From assembly GCA_963776565.1 (NCBI GenBank), contig CAVZNF010000005.1:1-64000 (forward strand): a DNA stretch of 64,000 nucleotides, written 5' to 3'. The notes below the pieces were generated by a model. The model searched no databases, was not told where the DNA came from, and saw only the letters and a program-made list of their open reading frames with translations. This document shows positions 1-8,618 of this stretch, in pieces (the stretch's first letter is position 1; every line of letters starts with the position of its first letter). Origin of the DNA: GMQP-bins7 sp963776565 (GTDB lineage: Bacteria; Actinomycetota; Thermoleophilia; Gaiellales; Gaiellaceae). The translations under genes were made by a program, and so were the position numbers.

Positions 1-53
1 GCCGCAGGGCGAGCGCTTCTAGGCCTCGCCCGCCCTGCCGTCCGATAACGGGC

Positions 54-2428
54 TCATGCATAGCGGATCGCGTCGCCGGGCTTGAGTCGGACCGCGCGTC
101 GGAGTGGAAGCTGCATGATCAAGAGCGCGAGCAGAACCGTGCCGACGAGCGCGATCAGCAAGTTGAGCGGCGGGAAGCTGAAGCCGAAGTCGATCCCGAC
201 GAGCTCCAGCAACAGCCAGCTGAACATGCGCGCGAGCGCGTAGCCGACGGGGATTCCGAGCAGCCAACCCGCCAGCGAGACCGTGAGGCCCTCGGCGGCG
301 AAGATGCGGCGGATCTCGCGCGCGCGAGCGCCGATGCAGCGCAGGACGCCGATCTCGCGTGTCCGCTCGAGCACGCTCATCGTGATCGCGTTGACGAGGC
401 CGACCATGCTGATCGCGACGATCAGCAGGCCGAGCACCCCGATCGCCGTTGAGATCGCCTTGTTCTGGCTGACGTTGGCCCGCTGGCCCGAATACTTGAC
501 CTGCGTCCCGATCCCGTAGCCGCCGGCGCCGAGTCGGTCCTCGAGCCGCGTTGTTGTCCGGTCGATGGCCCCGTGGTCCGAGCTCGCGGTCTGGATGAGG
601 TAGCTGTTGACCGTGTCGATGCCCAGAGCCGTCTGCATCGTCTGCAGCGGCACGTAGAAAGCGGTGCCGTTGTTCCACTGCGTCGACGTCTCACCGACGA
701 CGCGGAAGGACTTCGGCCCCGCGGCCGTCTGCAGCTTCACCTCGTCGCCGACATGAGTGCCGGTCGTACGTGCGAGGTTGCCGGCGATCACTGCGACGCG
801 TGCGTTGGTGGCCGCCTCCTGCGTGGTGAACCAGCGGCCGTGCGTGACCGGCGTGTCGAAGAGCGGCCGCCCGGGGTAGCCGTTCAGGAAGGCGTCCTTG
901 CCGTCGAACTTGATCAGGTTCGTCAGGCTCGGCTGCGCCCGCGCGACGCCGGGTGTTATGCGGATCAGCCGGTCGGCGCGCGCGTCGAGCTGCGTGCCGA
1001 CGGCCGTGTCCAGCTCGATGTCCCAGCGCGCCTGGTTCCAGACATCGTTTGTCGTCTTCGTGACGGTGTCGATCAGCGCGAGCACCGCCAGCAGCGTGCC
1101 CACCGCCAATGCGATCTGCGCGACCGTCGTGAGGCTGCGCCTGCCGCGGCGGGTGATGCTGCGGACGCCGATCTGCGCCGTTCGGGGCAGGAACGAGAGC
1201 CGCCGCAGCGCCCGGTCGAGCACCGCCTGCCCTCCCTGCAACGCGGGCACCTCCTCGAGACCCTCGCGAACCGGGATGCGTGAGCCGCGGCGGATCGCCG
1301 GCAGCGCCGCGAGCGGCGGCGCGACGAGCCCGACGAGGATGCTCGCGACCACGATCGGCAGCGAGACCTCGAAGCCGGGCGAGATCGCGAAGAAGCTCGA
1401 GCCGAAGAAACGGACGACCGCGTTCGCGACGACGAGACCGAGCGCCACCCCGATCACCGACCCTGCCGCTCCGAGCAGCAGCGCGGTGCCCAGGTAGATA
1501 TGGCGGATCTGCCGGCGGGTGCCGCCGATCGCCTTCATCATTCCGATTTCGCGCCGTTGCTCGCCGATCAGCGTCGACATCGTGTTCGCGATCAGCACCA
1601 GCCCAGCCAGCAGCGCCAGGACCGTGAACACGTTCATGATCGAGGCCAGCTGGTCGAACAATTCCTTGCCAGGGTAGGAGCCGGCCTTGCGTACCTCGGG
1701 CAGATTCGAGAAGCCCGTGAAAGCGGTGTGGCCGGCCAGGTACTCTCCGAACAGCGGCGACGGTTCGGTCGGCCGCCGCCTTGCTGCTGTCGGCGAGCCG
1801 GAACTCGAGGCTGCTGTAACCGGTCTCGGCGCCCAGTCGCGCAAGCAGCGCTGGCGTCGAGTAGAGGACGACCGTGTCCAAGCCGATCGCGGCCTGGTCG
1901 CCGATCATGTTGCGGGCGACCCCGCTCACCGGCACCGTAACCGTCCGGTCGCCGACGCCGATGATCCGGATCGTGCTCCCCTCCTGGCCGGAGAAACGGC
2001 CCTGCTTGTCGTTCTGGACGCTGCTGAGGACGCTCAGACCGGCAGGCGGCCGTCCCGAGACGAGCGAGACGACATCGACCGACTGGCTCCGGTAAGTAGG
2101 GAGCGGCGATGATCGCCGCCTTCACCCGCCGCTGGCCGACCCAGACCCGCGTCTGGAAGTAGCTCCGTCCTTCGGCGGCCGTGACGTTCGGCAGCCGCCG
2201 CAACTCCGCCACCTGCGCCGGCGTCAGCGCGAGCGGCTTCAAGTTCAAGGTCAGGTCAGGCAGCCGGTTCGCCTGCACCTCCTTCTGCATCGCCTGGTCC
2301 ATCAGCGACGGGATCGCGAAGATGCCGACACTTGCGACCGCAATCGCGAGCGTGAGCACGGTGAAGACCGTGCGCGCCTTCCGCCGCGTCAGATCGGTGA
2401 TCGATTTCCTGAGGAGTGTCGAGTTCAT
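54..2428 (-). CDS. ABC transporter permease, FtsX/MacB type (frameshifted)
   Basis: Membrane subunit of an ABC exporter for lipids, peptides or drugs. The start at 2428 opens with a basic stretch and a first membrane segment (VFTVLTLAIAVASVGIF). A periplasmic region follows, then the FtsX core with an IGMMKAIGG-type motif near 1540, then a second long extracytoplasmic region, and a last four-helix block containing REIGVLRCIGA near 350. This is the double-FtsX layout expected of a protein of about 790 residues. The reading frame changes near 2092 and near 1765, and protein-like sequence continues across both breaks, so sequence errors are more likely than decay. Its start overlaps the end of the ATPase gene by four bases (ATGA), so the two form one operon. 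Confidence 0.85.
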
Positions 2429-3165
2429 GACCGCCTCCTCACTGCTCCGACGACGAGGCCGTCCCGGATCGTCACCATCCGACCCGCGCGGGCCGCGAGC
2501 CCGAGGTCGTGGGTGACGTAGAGGACGGTCTTGCCCTCGTCGTTCAGGCGCTGCAGCAGCTCGAACATCTCCGCTGCCGTCTGGGTGTCCAGGTTGCCGG
2601 TGGGCTCGTCGCCGATGATCAGCTTCGGGTTCGAAGCCAGCGCCCGCGCGATCGCCACCCGCTGCTGCTCACCTCCGGAGAGCTCCGCGGGCAAGTGATC
2701 GAGCTTGTCGCCGAGGCCGACCAGGTCGAGGTTGTGCCTCGCCGTCTCGAGTCGCTCGCGCCTGGAGCCTTTGCGCGCGAAGTCGAGCGGCAGCATCGCG
2801 TTCTCCAGCGCTGTCAGCGTGGGCAGCAGCTGGAAGAACTGGAACACGATGCCGACGTTCTGACCGCGCCAGACGGCGAGCTGTTCCTCGCTCAGGTCGT
2901 TGAGGCGCCTGCCGTCGACAACGACGTCGCCCGCCGTCGCCCGGTCGATGCCCGTGATCATGTTCATGATCGTGGTCTTGCCGCTGCCCGAGGGCCCCAC
3001 GATCGCGACCATCTCGCCTTCTGTGATCGTCAGATCGACGCCGCGTAATGCTGGGTACTCGAGCTTCCCGGTCCGATAGACCTTCTCAACTGCCTCGAGC
3101 GCGATGAGCGGCGTCACGGCCTCGCGCTCGGGCGCTTCTTCGAGCATCAGGGGCACCGTTGTCAT
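2425..3165 (-). CDS. ABC transporter ATP-binding protein, MacB/LolD type
   Basis: ATPase partner of the adjacent permease, 246 residues. Walker A GPSGSGKT lies at about residues 57-64, a Q-loop at FQFFQ, the signature LSGGEQQ at 162-168, Walker B KLIIGDEP at 181-188 and the switch histidine in VTHD near 219. These are the marks of the MacB/LolD/FtsE branch. The ATG at 3165 was chosen because a GGAGGG ribosome site sits six to eleven bases upstream and similarity begins just after it. An in-frame start at 3261 would add 32 residues without family character. The stop overlaps the permease start by four bases, implying translational coupling. Confidence 0.93.
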   Translation of the reverse strand: MTTVPLMLEEAPEREAVTPLIALEAVEKVYRTGKLEYPALRGVDLTITEGEMVAIVGPSGSGKTTIMNMITGIDRATAGDVVVDGRRLNDLSEEQLAVWRGQNVGIVFQFFQLLPTLTALENAMLPLDFARKGSRRERLETARHNLDLVGLGDKLDHLPAELSGGEQQRVAIARALASNPKLIIGDEPTGNLDTQTAAEMFELLQRLNDEGKTVLYVTHDLGLAARAGRMVTIRDGLVVGAVRRRS

Positions 3166-3625
3166 CGGTATCCCTCCTTCCAGTCTCGTGTGCGAGGGGC
3201 TGCGGGGGCGTCCTGGGAGCTCCGTCCGTGCATGTGGAGAGAGCCCGTCCGATAGGTGCAAGACCGCCGCGCACCAACGCTTCTCCTCCTGGAGCGGCGC
3301 GGGGAAGGAATCGACGAGCCCAGAGGGCTTGCGATACCCACCACCCCGGTTGAACTTACGCCGTCCAGGGTTACTCGCCTCAGCCAGTCACACGTCCGCG
3401 AAAGCCAGGAATGTGCATAGGGGAAACCGCGGATCGTCTCGGGCGCTTGCGCTGATGCACGCAGTCGAGACGAGGGCGAATTGCCTCCGGCCCTATTGTT
3501 CTGCGCGGAAGTCGTTTTACAACCTTCACCGTGAGGCATCAAGGTCGAGGGGCTGCGAAAGCCTCGGGGAGGCGGTCGCGGCCCTCACTTCCGACAGCGG
3601 GGTTAATGCCTGCTATCGCAGCGAG
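3166..3625. other. Intergenic stretch, no gene recognised
   Basis: About 460 bases between the divergent ABC operon and the next plus-strand gene. Open frames cross it on both strands, but none has protein-family character or a convincing ribosome site apart from the one for the ABC ATPase. It presumably holds promoters for both flanking genes; no clear -35/-10 pair was identified. Confidence 0.4.
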
Positions 3626-4225
3626 ATGACAGCGATGCGTGAGATAGAGGCAAGCGGAATCGACCTGTATTGGCTGCCACTCGGGGCGGGCGGTCACTCC
3701 GTTCGTCTGAATGGCCTTGTCTTCGAGGCGATCGCGGCGTGGCTGCAGCACCGGGACCGCGCGGATCTCTACCACTCCGCCCTTGAGGTGTATGTGCCGG
3801 AAGGGCGGTTCGTGATCGAGCAGGCACCGGCCTGGGGCGAGAGCGGTGACCGGGGCGTCGTCGCGGAGGGGGCTGTCGGGGCGCGCGCCGCCGGCCGCTT
3901 TCGGCTCTTCCGCTACGAGGTGCGCTGCTGGCGTAATGGGGTGATCCCCGACCTAGCGGAGGCGGTGGAGAGCCCCCGCCGACTGACCGACGATCTCGAG
4001 TCTGCTCGACGGTTGATTGAGCTCGTGCCGCAGTTGCCGACACCCGTCTGGGGCCGAGACGAGCTTCGCACGGGCGAGATGTGGAACTCGAACTCGCTCA
4101 TTTCGTGGCTTGTCGTACGCAGCGGACTCGACATCGACTCGGTCCATCTCCCGACGGGCGGGCGTGCCCCCGGCTGGCACGCCGGGATTGCGGTGGCCCG
4201 CCGGCAGCAGGCGGAAGCGACCTAG
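3626..4225 (+). CDS. Hypothetical protein, possible permuted papain-like fold
   Basis: A 199-residue soluble protein without signal peptide. Similarity-like character begins at the ATG at 3626 (MTAMREIEASGIDLY), with a second possible ATG at 3635; upstream in-frame sequence looks non-coding. A central YHSALEV segment followed by an acidic/aromatic strand and a late WNSNSL segment recalls the His-then-nucleophile order of permuted papain-like (NlpC/P60 or YiiX-type) proteins. However, serine or asparagine stands where a cysteine would be expected, so enzymatic activity is doubtful. That comparison is an inference from pattern only. It is followed by a relic of a radical SAM gene. Confidence 0.6.
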   Translation: MTAMREIEASGIDLYWLPLGAGGHSVRLNGLVFEAIAAWLQHRDRADLYHSALEVYVPEGRFVIEQAPAWGESGDRGVVAEGAVGARAAGRFRLFRYEVRCWRNGVIPDLAEAVESPRRLTDDLESARRLIELVPQLPTPVWGRDELRTGEMWNSNSLISWLVVRSGLDIDSVHLPTGGRAPGWHAGIAVARRQQAEAT

Positions 4226-4292
4226 TACGCGTGTTCGCCGCGACACTAAGGCCGAGGCGCTGCGGCTCGCCGCCGACTAACGACGCCCACAT

Positions 4293-4360
4293 GACGGCGT
4301 CCGCTGGTCGCTCAACCCGTACATGGGCTGCGGCACCGCTGCACCTTCTGTTACGTCTGA
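4293..4360 (+). pseudogene. Relic of a radical SAM (SPL/Rv2578c-like) gene
   Basis: The frame from 4293 reads DGVRWSLNPYMGCG. If one base is restored near 4334, it continues HRCTFCYV, which together gives the C-x3-C-x2-C iron-sulphur motif and the WSLNPYxGC lead-in of the SPL family of radical SAM proteins. A stop follows directly at 4358 and no further family sequence is visible on either side. This is therefore a short remnant and not a gene with a single sequencing error. Known family motif; relic status is inferred. Confidence 0.55.
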
Positions 4361-4510
4361 CAGTTCACTTCCATCCAGCGTCAGGGTCTGACCTACCCGA
4401 CCCGCTGAGTCTGGCAACAGTGCGTCGGCTCGCATAGCCGGGAGCCGGGGGAAAGTGCTGCAAATCGGAGGGCGCGCGCCAGCACGCGCGCCAGTGTTCT
4501 GGATGCAGGC

Positions 4511-4891
4511 GTGAATCAGTCACGTTTCCGGAGTGCCGGCGCGGACGCCGGCAATAGGGTCACGGTTTCGGCCAGAAGGCTCGACCCCGTCACCAACGCC
4601 AGGCGCGATGGAGCGAATAGCCTTCGGCAGATGCCGGTCGACGGCCCCTTCTACATGCCCGACCCGGAGCTGTTCGGTCACCCGGATGCGTACCCGTTGT
4701 TCACTGCCTTTGCATCGGGACTGGAAGAGGCTGGGCTTGCCGGTCGCTTCCCCATGGACGTCGAGCTTCGTCAAGTCGCGATCGAGTTGTTGGCCGAGCG
4801 ATCGACGGTCGAAGAGGTTGAAGCCGATCAGAGCATGATTGAGCATGCGATCAGTGAGGCACAAGGCATCCTCGACGAGCGCCGACGCTAG
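4511..4891 (+). CDS. Hypothetical protein
   Basis: Up to 126 residues. The convincing part begins at the internal ATG at 4631 (MPVDGPFYMPDPELF), which would give 86 residues. The product is acidic and helical, with no signal peptide or membrane segment, and ends in an E/D/R-rich helix. I do not recognise the family. The 40 residues before 4631 have the mixed composition of an accidental extension. The neighbourhood consists of small genes and remnants, so a cargo or degenerate status is possible. Confidence 0.45.
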   Translation: MNQSRFRSAGADAGNRVTVSARRLDPVTNARRDGANSLRQMPVDGPFYMPDPELFGHPDAYPLFTAFASGLEEAGLAGRFPMDVELRQVAIELLAERSTVEEVEADQSMIEHAISEAQGILDERRR

Positions 4892-4904
4892 AACGCCGCG
4901 ACGC

Positions 4905-4957
4905 TCCCGACCTCGCGAGCTACCTGCGGATCGAGGAGCGTGAGCTCGAGGCGGGCG
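4905..4957 (+). repeat. 53-base repeat, copy A
   Basis: First of two near-identical 53-base segments (partner at 5565-5617, exactly 660 bases downstream, about four mismatches). Both copies read in one frame as a peptide beginning LASYLRIEERELEAG. In copy A the frame continues about 20 residues to a stop at 5025. There is no start codon or ribosome site that would make it a gene. The two copies bracket the ABM-like gene. Confidence 0.6.
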
Positions 4958-5147
4958 CGTATCTCTGGCGCTCGTACGCGGATCCCCTGATGGCACCGGG
5001 TGCATTTCGCGGCTACGCTCGATGAGCGCATTGGTTGTCTCTGACGCCGTCGAGGATTTTCACTTCCTCTTCGATTGTCTCCCCCGACCTAGCGCAGCAG
5101 AGAGTTCGTTCGGACTCCCTGTCCTGATAGGAACGAAGGAGCATCAC

Positions 5148-5462
5148 ATGTTCGCAACCATCCGCCGTTACGACGGTGTGGACGTCAATCGCTCGGTCGA
5201 GTTGACCCGCAAGGTCAACGAGACCCTCGTCCCGAAGCTCGAGAAGCTGTCCGGGTTCAAGGGCTACTACCTCGTCGATGCCGGCAACGGCATCTTCACC
5301 TCGCTCGGTCTCTTCGAGACGCCTGAGCAGGGTATGGAGTCGACGAAGCTCGTCACCACCTGGATCCGCGAGGAGAAGCTCGACACGATTCTCCCCAACG
5401 CGCCCAAGATCACGAGCGGCAAGATCGTTGCTCACAGCGACCGCGTTCTCGTCGCCGCGTAG
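5148..5462 (+). CDS. Small ABM-like (ferredoxin-fold) protein
   Basis: A 104-residue soluble protein. The ATG at 5148 has a purine-rich site (GAAGGAG) seven to thirteen bases upstream. The pattern of two beta-alpha-beta units with LSGFKGYYLVDAG and GIFTSLGLFETPEQ resembles the stress-response A/B-barrel or antibiotic-biosynthesis-monooxygenase fold. Members of that group are small dimeric proteins with varied or unknown roles, so no substrate is proposed. It is monocistronic: a strong hairpin follows 23 bases after the stop, and repeats lie on either side. Confidence 0.75.
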   Translation: MFATIRRYDGVDVNRSVELTRKVNETLVPKLEKLSGFKGYYLVDAGNGIFTSLGLFETPEQGMESTKLVTTWIREEKLDTILPNAPKITSGKIVAHSDRVLVAA

Positions 5463-5484
5463 CTCGACCGCACCGCATTCGACG

Positions 5485-5508
5485 GAGGGCCCGGCTTGCC
5501 GGGCCCTC
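5485..5508 (+). terminator. Hairpin terminator after ABM-like gene
   Basis: A perfect 10-bp GC-rich stem (5485-5494 with 5499-5508) and a CTTG loop lie 22 bases after the stop of the ABM-like gene. No T-run follows, which is common in high-GC actinobacteria. Confidence 0.7.
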
Positions 5509-5564
5509 ATTCGTCGACGGAGCCACGTTGAAGCTCGTTCCCCGCGTTTGCCGCCTTCGTACGA

Positions 5565-5617
5565 TCCCGAGCTCGCGAGCTATCTGCGTATCGAGGAGCG
5601 GGAGCTCGAGGCGGGCG
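5565..5617 (+). repeat. 53-base repeat, copy B
   Basis: Second copy of the repeat at 4905-4957, with about 49 of 53 positions identical and the same orientation. The shared reading frame ends at a stop at 5626-5628 soon after the repeat. It lies in the space between the ABM-like gene and the convergent serine hydrolase gene. Confidence 0.6.
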
Positions 5618-5667
5618 GGGTGAACTAGCGCCCGCGCCCGCCTATCGGGCTTGACTCGAAGCTCATT

Positions 5668-7295
5668 TCAGACCGCCACGACTTCCCCGCCGCGGCGCCC
5701 TGAGCGAACGACGACGTAAGTCCAGACCGCCTTGACGACGGCCCAGACAAGCGCCACCGACGCGCTCGCGATGAGCAGGTAGACGACGTCGGGGAACCCA
5801 TTGGCCATGATCGAAAGCGGCAAGCCCAGTTGCTTCGGAACGAGCACGAAGACGAACAGCGCCCAGACCAGACTCAGCACAAGCGAGAAGCGATCCGCCA
5901 CCACGGGCCGAACCGGCCGCGTCGGACATGCCCGCGTCGAAGCGAGCTGACCGACTTGGCGATGCCGCGAGCTTGCAGCACGAGCAGCGCAAAGAGCGCC
6001 CCGAAGACGATGAAGATTGCGATGTTCGATGGCGGGGACGGCGGCTCTTGTCCTTCGACCAGACTGGCGACGCCCGCGGCGATCGTTCCCATGCGACCGG
6101 CGGTGAAGAGATCGAGGGAGTTCTCCGCATTCATCAGCACCACGACTCCGTCTTGGCTCTTCGGGATAAGCACGACGTTCGAGTGGAAATTGAACGTCTC
6201 GCCCTGATGGTGGACGACCGGGATGTCGTTGAGAGGGCCGACAAACCAGCCCATGCCATACGACGTGTCCTCCTTCGGCGTCGGCACGGCCGGTCGGTGG
6301 AGCTGAGTGATCCCGCCCGACGAGAGAACGGACGCGCCCTCGTACCGACCGCCGTTGAGCTGAGACACCACGTAGTGGGTCATGTCCTCAGCACTGGCGA
6401 TCAGGTAGCCCGCAGGCAGGAGGCCCCGGTTGTACGCCTGGTGCGATTCCCGCGGTCGGCCGAACGCGTAGTTGTAACCGCTCGCGAGACCCGCTGGCTG
6501 CGCGGCATCCTCGGACGTGAACGAGTTGTGCATCTGGAGCGGGTCGAGGATCTTCGCCTGGACGTAGCTCTCGTACGACTGTCCGGTGACCGTCTGCACG
6601 ATGAGTCCCAGAACCGAGTAGTTGATGGTGCTGTACTGGTGCTTCGAGCCAACCGGTGCTGACAGCTCAGCGCTTTTCAACTTGCGAACGGCCTGCTCCA
6701 AAGCGGTGTCGCTCGTGTCACCGTCACCCTGGTACGACCGGCCGGTCTTGGTGGAGATACCGCTCGTGTGGTTGAGCAGGTGCCGCACGGTGATCTCGGC
6801 TGAGGCCTTCTCGTCGGCCACGCGAAACCAAGGTAGGTAGCGCTGCACGGGCGCGTCGAGGTCGATCTTGTTCGCCTCGACGAGCTGCATGATCGCCAGG
6901 GCCGTGAACGACTTGGCCACCGATCCGATGATGAACGGCGTCTGCGGCGTCACGGCCCGTCCGGAGTCGTCTGCTTTGCCGAACCCACGCACGTAGGCGA
7001 CCCGGCCGTCCTCGACGATCCCTAGTGCGAGGCCTGGAACGCGCTGCGCCGCCATCTCGCCTTGGACGAAGCTCTCTATCTCCGCATAGTTCGGGCCAGT
7101 ACTCGCACCGTTGGCCGCAGGGGTCTCGGAACCCGGTTTGCTCACGAGGTAGGCGGCTCCAACGACGACCGCGCCTAGCACGACCGCGGTGATGATGCTT
7201 CGGCGCCGCGCGCGAATGCGACCTATCGTGCGACCTCCTGCCGTCTCACCGGTCGTGTCTGTCGGCCGTTCGGTCTCATTCCGGATCGCGCGCAT
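5668..7295 (-). CDS. Serine hydrolase, beta-lactamase (class C/FmtA) family, membrane tailed (frameshifted)
   Basis: Penicillin-binding-protein-like serine hydrolase or esterase facing outside. A basic N-terminus and one membrane segment (about residues 34-52) anchor it. The SxxK nucleophile motif is SVAK at 125-128, the second motif is YSTINY near 221, and the third is HQG within VVHHQGETF. After the catalytic domain there is a membrane helix (IAIFIVFGALFALL). A frame change near 5903 then separates a further two-helix tail ending at 5668. With that one base corrected the protein is about 540 residues, and the domain plus C-terminal helices matches known membrane-tailed members. The substrate (D-amino peptide, ester or lactam) cannot be told. 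Confidence 0.85.
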
Positions 7296-7356
7296 CAGAT
7301 GTTCTCCTGACTGGCTCGCGGAGCGCCATCGCTCTACGAGGCCGTTTTTCCTGAGT

Positions 7357-7397
7357 TGAGGACGTCCGTCCCCCTTGGGCGGACGGCCACGTCCTCA
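7357..7397 (-). terminator. Long hairpin at the end of the monooxygenase gene
   Basis: The 9-bp outer arms 7357-7365 and 7389-7397 and the 6-bp inner arms 7366-7371 and 7381-7386 pair perfectly, with a two-base bulge. The hairpin includes the stop codon of the minus-strand FAD monooxygenase. There is no T-run, so factor-independent termination is likely but not certain. Confidence 0.55.
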
Positions 7398-8552
7398 CCG
7401 GTGGCCAATCGCGGAGAGTTGTTCGGCCAGCTTGCGGCGGAACGCCGGTACGTGTGCGAGAAGACGTAGGGCCCCATTGCGCAAGGGGCGGACTGCGTTG
7501 GGGGCGGTGGCCAGTCGGGTTAGCCGGTGGGCGAGCGCCACCACCTGCATGGCCTCGGCGCGACTGCCTGACGCATACTCGTCGAGCTCATCCTCGCGAC
7601 CTTCCCGCAACGCGACCGACAGCGCATCACCGAGAGTTACCGCATCACGCAGGCCGAGGTTCATGCCTTGCCCACCGGCTGGGCTGTGTGCATGTGCGGC
7701 GTCGCCAGCCAGGAGTACCCGCCCGGACCGGTACCGGTCGGCGACACGCTCGTGGATCCGGAACCTGGATCCCCAGACCACTTCGGTCACCCTCACCGTG
7801 GCACGACGCGGTCCCCGGGTGTCGAGCAGCCGCTGCGCAAAGGCGACGTCGGGCTGCTCGGGCGCATCGTCGACTTCGGCCACCAGCCGGAACGATCCGT
7901 CCGGGAGCGGTGCCACGACCAACATGCCTGATTTGGAGAAGAACAGCAGGACCTCGGCAGCCGGCAGTCCGCCATCGACCCGCACGTCAGCCAGCGTGAA
8001 GGACAGCGACAGTGCATCGTTGCCGTTGTGCCCGAGACCGGCTAGATCGCGAATCGTGCTGTGCATGCCATCGGCCGCAACGACGTACTGCGCTTCGATC
8101 ATGTTGCCGTTGTCCAATGTGACCTCGGCACGATCCGCGTTCTGCCTGATACCGGTGGCGACGCAGGGGCGGTGGACTCTGCCTCCGAGCTCCTCGAGGC
8201 GGTCCAGCAAGACCTGCTCTGTGATGTTCTGCGGCACCATCAGCGTGTACGGATACTTCGTCTGAAGACGGTCGAACCTGACCGGCACGAGTTCGCGATC
8301 GCCATCGCGGATGCTGAACTGCGAAGCGTGGATGCCGAGTCCTGCCAGTCGATCCGAGACTCCGATCCGCTCAAGCATCTCGAGGGTTCGGGCGTGTACG
8401 ACAGCGGCGCGCGACGTGTTCGCCCCCTTTGCCTGACGATCGACCACCGTGACGTCACGACCATGTCCCGCTAACGACGTGGCAACGGCCAACCCCACGG
8501 GACCGGCACCAACCACTAGCACCTCGGTTCGATTGGGAAGTTGTTCACTCAT
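7395..8552 (-). CDS. FAD-dependent monooxygenase (class A, PheA/TfdB-like)
   Basis: Predicted flavoprotein hydroxylase of aromatic or polyketide-like substrates, about 385 residues. The Rossmann GAGPVGL motif is at about 15-21, the middle DG motif is in VVAADGMHS, and the GD motif is in LLAGDAAHAHSP followed by GGQGMNLGLRDA. The ATG at 8552 is preferred over 8588 because GGGAGAT lies just upstream and the protein then begins directly with the nucleotide-binding fold. It lacks the C-terminal thioredoxin-like domain of full-length phenol hydroxylases. A long hairpin overlaps the stop. Confidence 0.88.
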   Translation of the reverse strand: MSEQLPNRTEVLVVGAGPVGLAVATSLAGHGRDVTVVDRQAKGANTSRAAVVHARTLEMLERIGVSDRLAGLGIHASQFSIRDGDRELVPVRFDRLQTKYPYTLMVPQNITEQVLLDRLEELGGRVHRPCVATGIRQNADRAEVTLDNGNMIEAQYVVAADGMHSTIRDLAGLGHNGNDALSLSFTLADVRVDGGLPAAEVLLFFSKSGMLVVAPLPDGSFRLVAEVDDAPEQPDVAFAQRLLDTRGPRRATVRVTEVVWGSRFRIHERVADRYRSGRVLLAGDAAHAHSPAGGQGMNLGLRDAVTLGDALSVALREGREDELDEYASGSRAEAMQVVALAHRLTRLATAPNAVRPLRNGALRLLAHVPAFRRKLAEQLSAIGHR

Positions 8553-8618
8553 CACGATCTCCCTTCGAGTTATCGGACCGGCCGCCACGCCGGACTCGCG
8601 CAGATGCGCCTGCCTCGG

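Noticed and set aside
1..22. Six plus-strand codons (PQGERF) and a stop at the very edge
   Set aside because: It could be the end of a convergent gene, but six codons are too few to support anything.
19..678. Long minus-strand frame overlapping the 3' end of the permease
   Set aside because: Arginine/aspartate-rich composition typical of a shifted reading of high-GC coding DNA; the FtsX permease explains the region.
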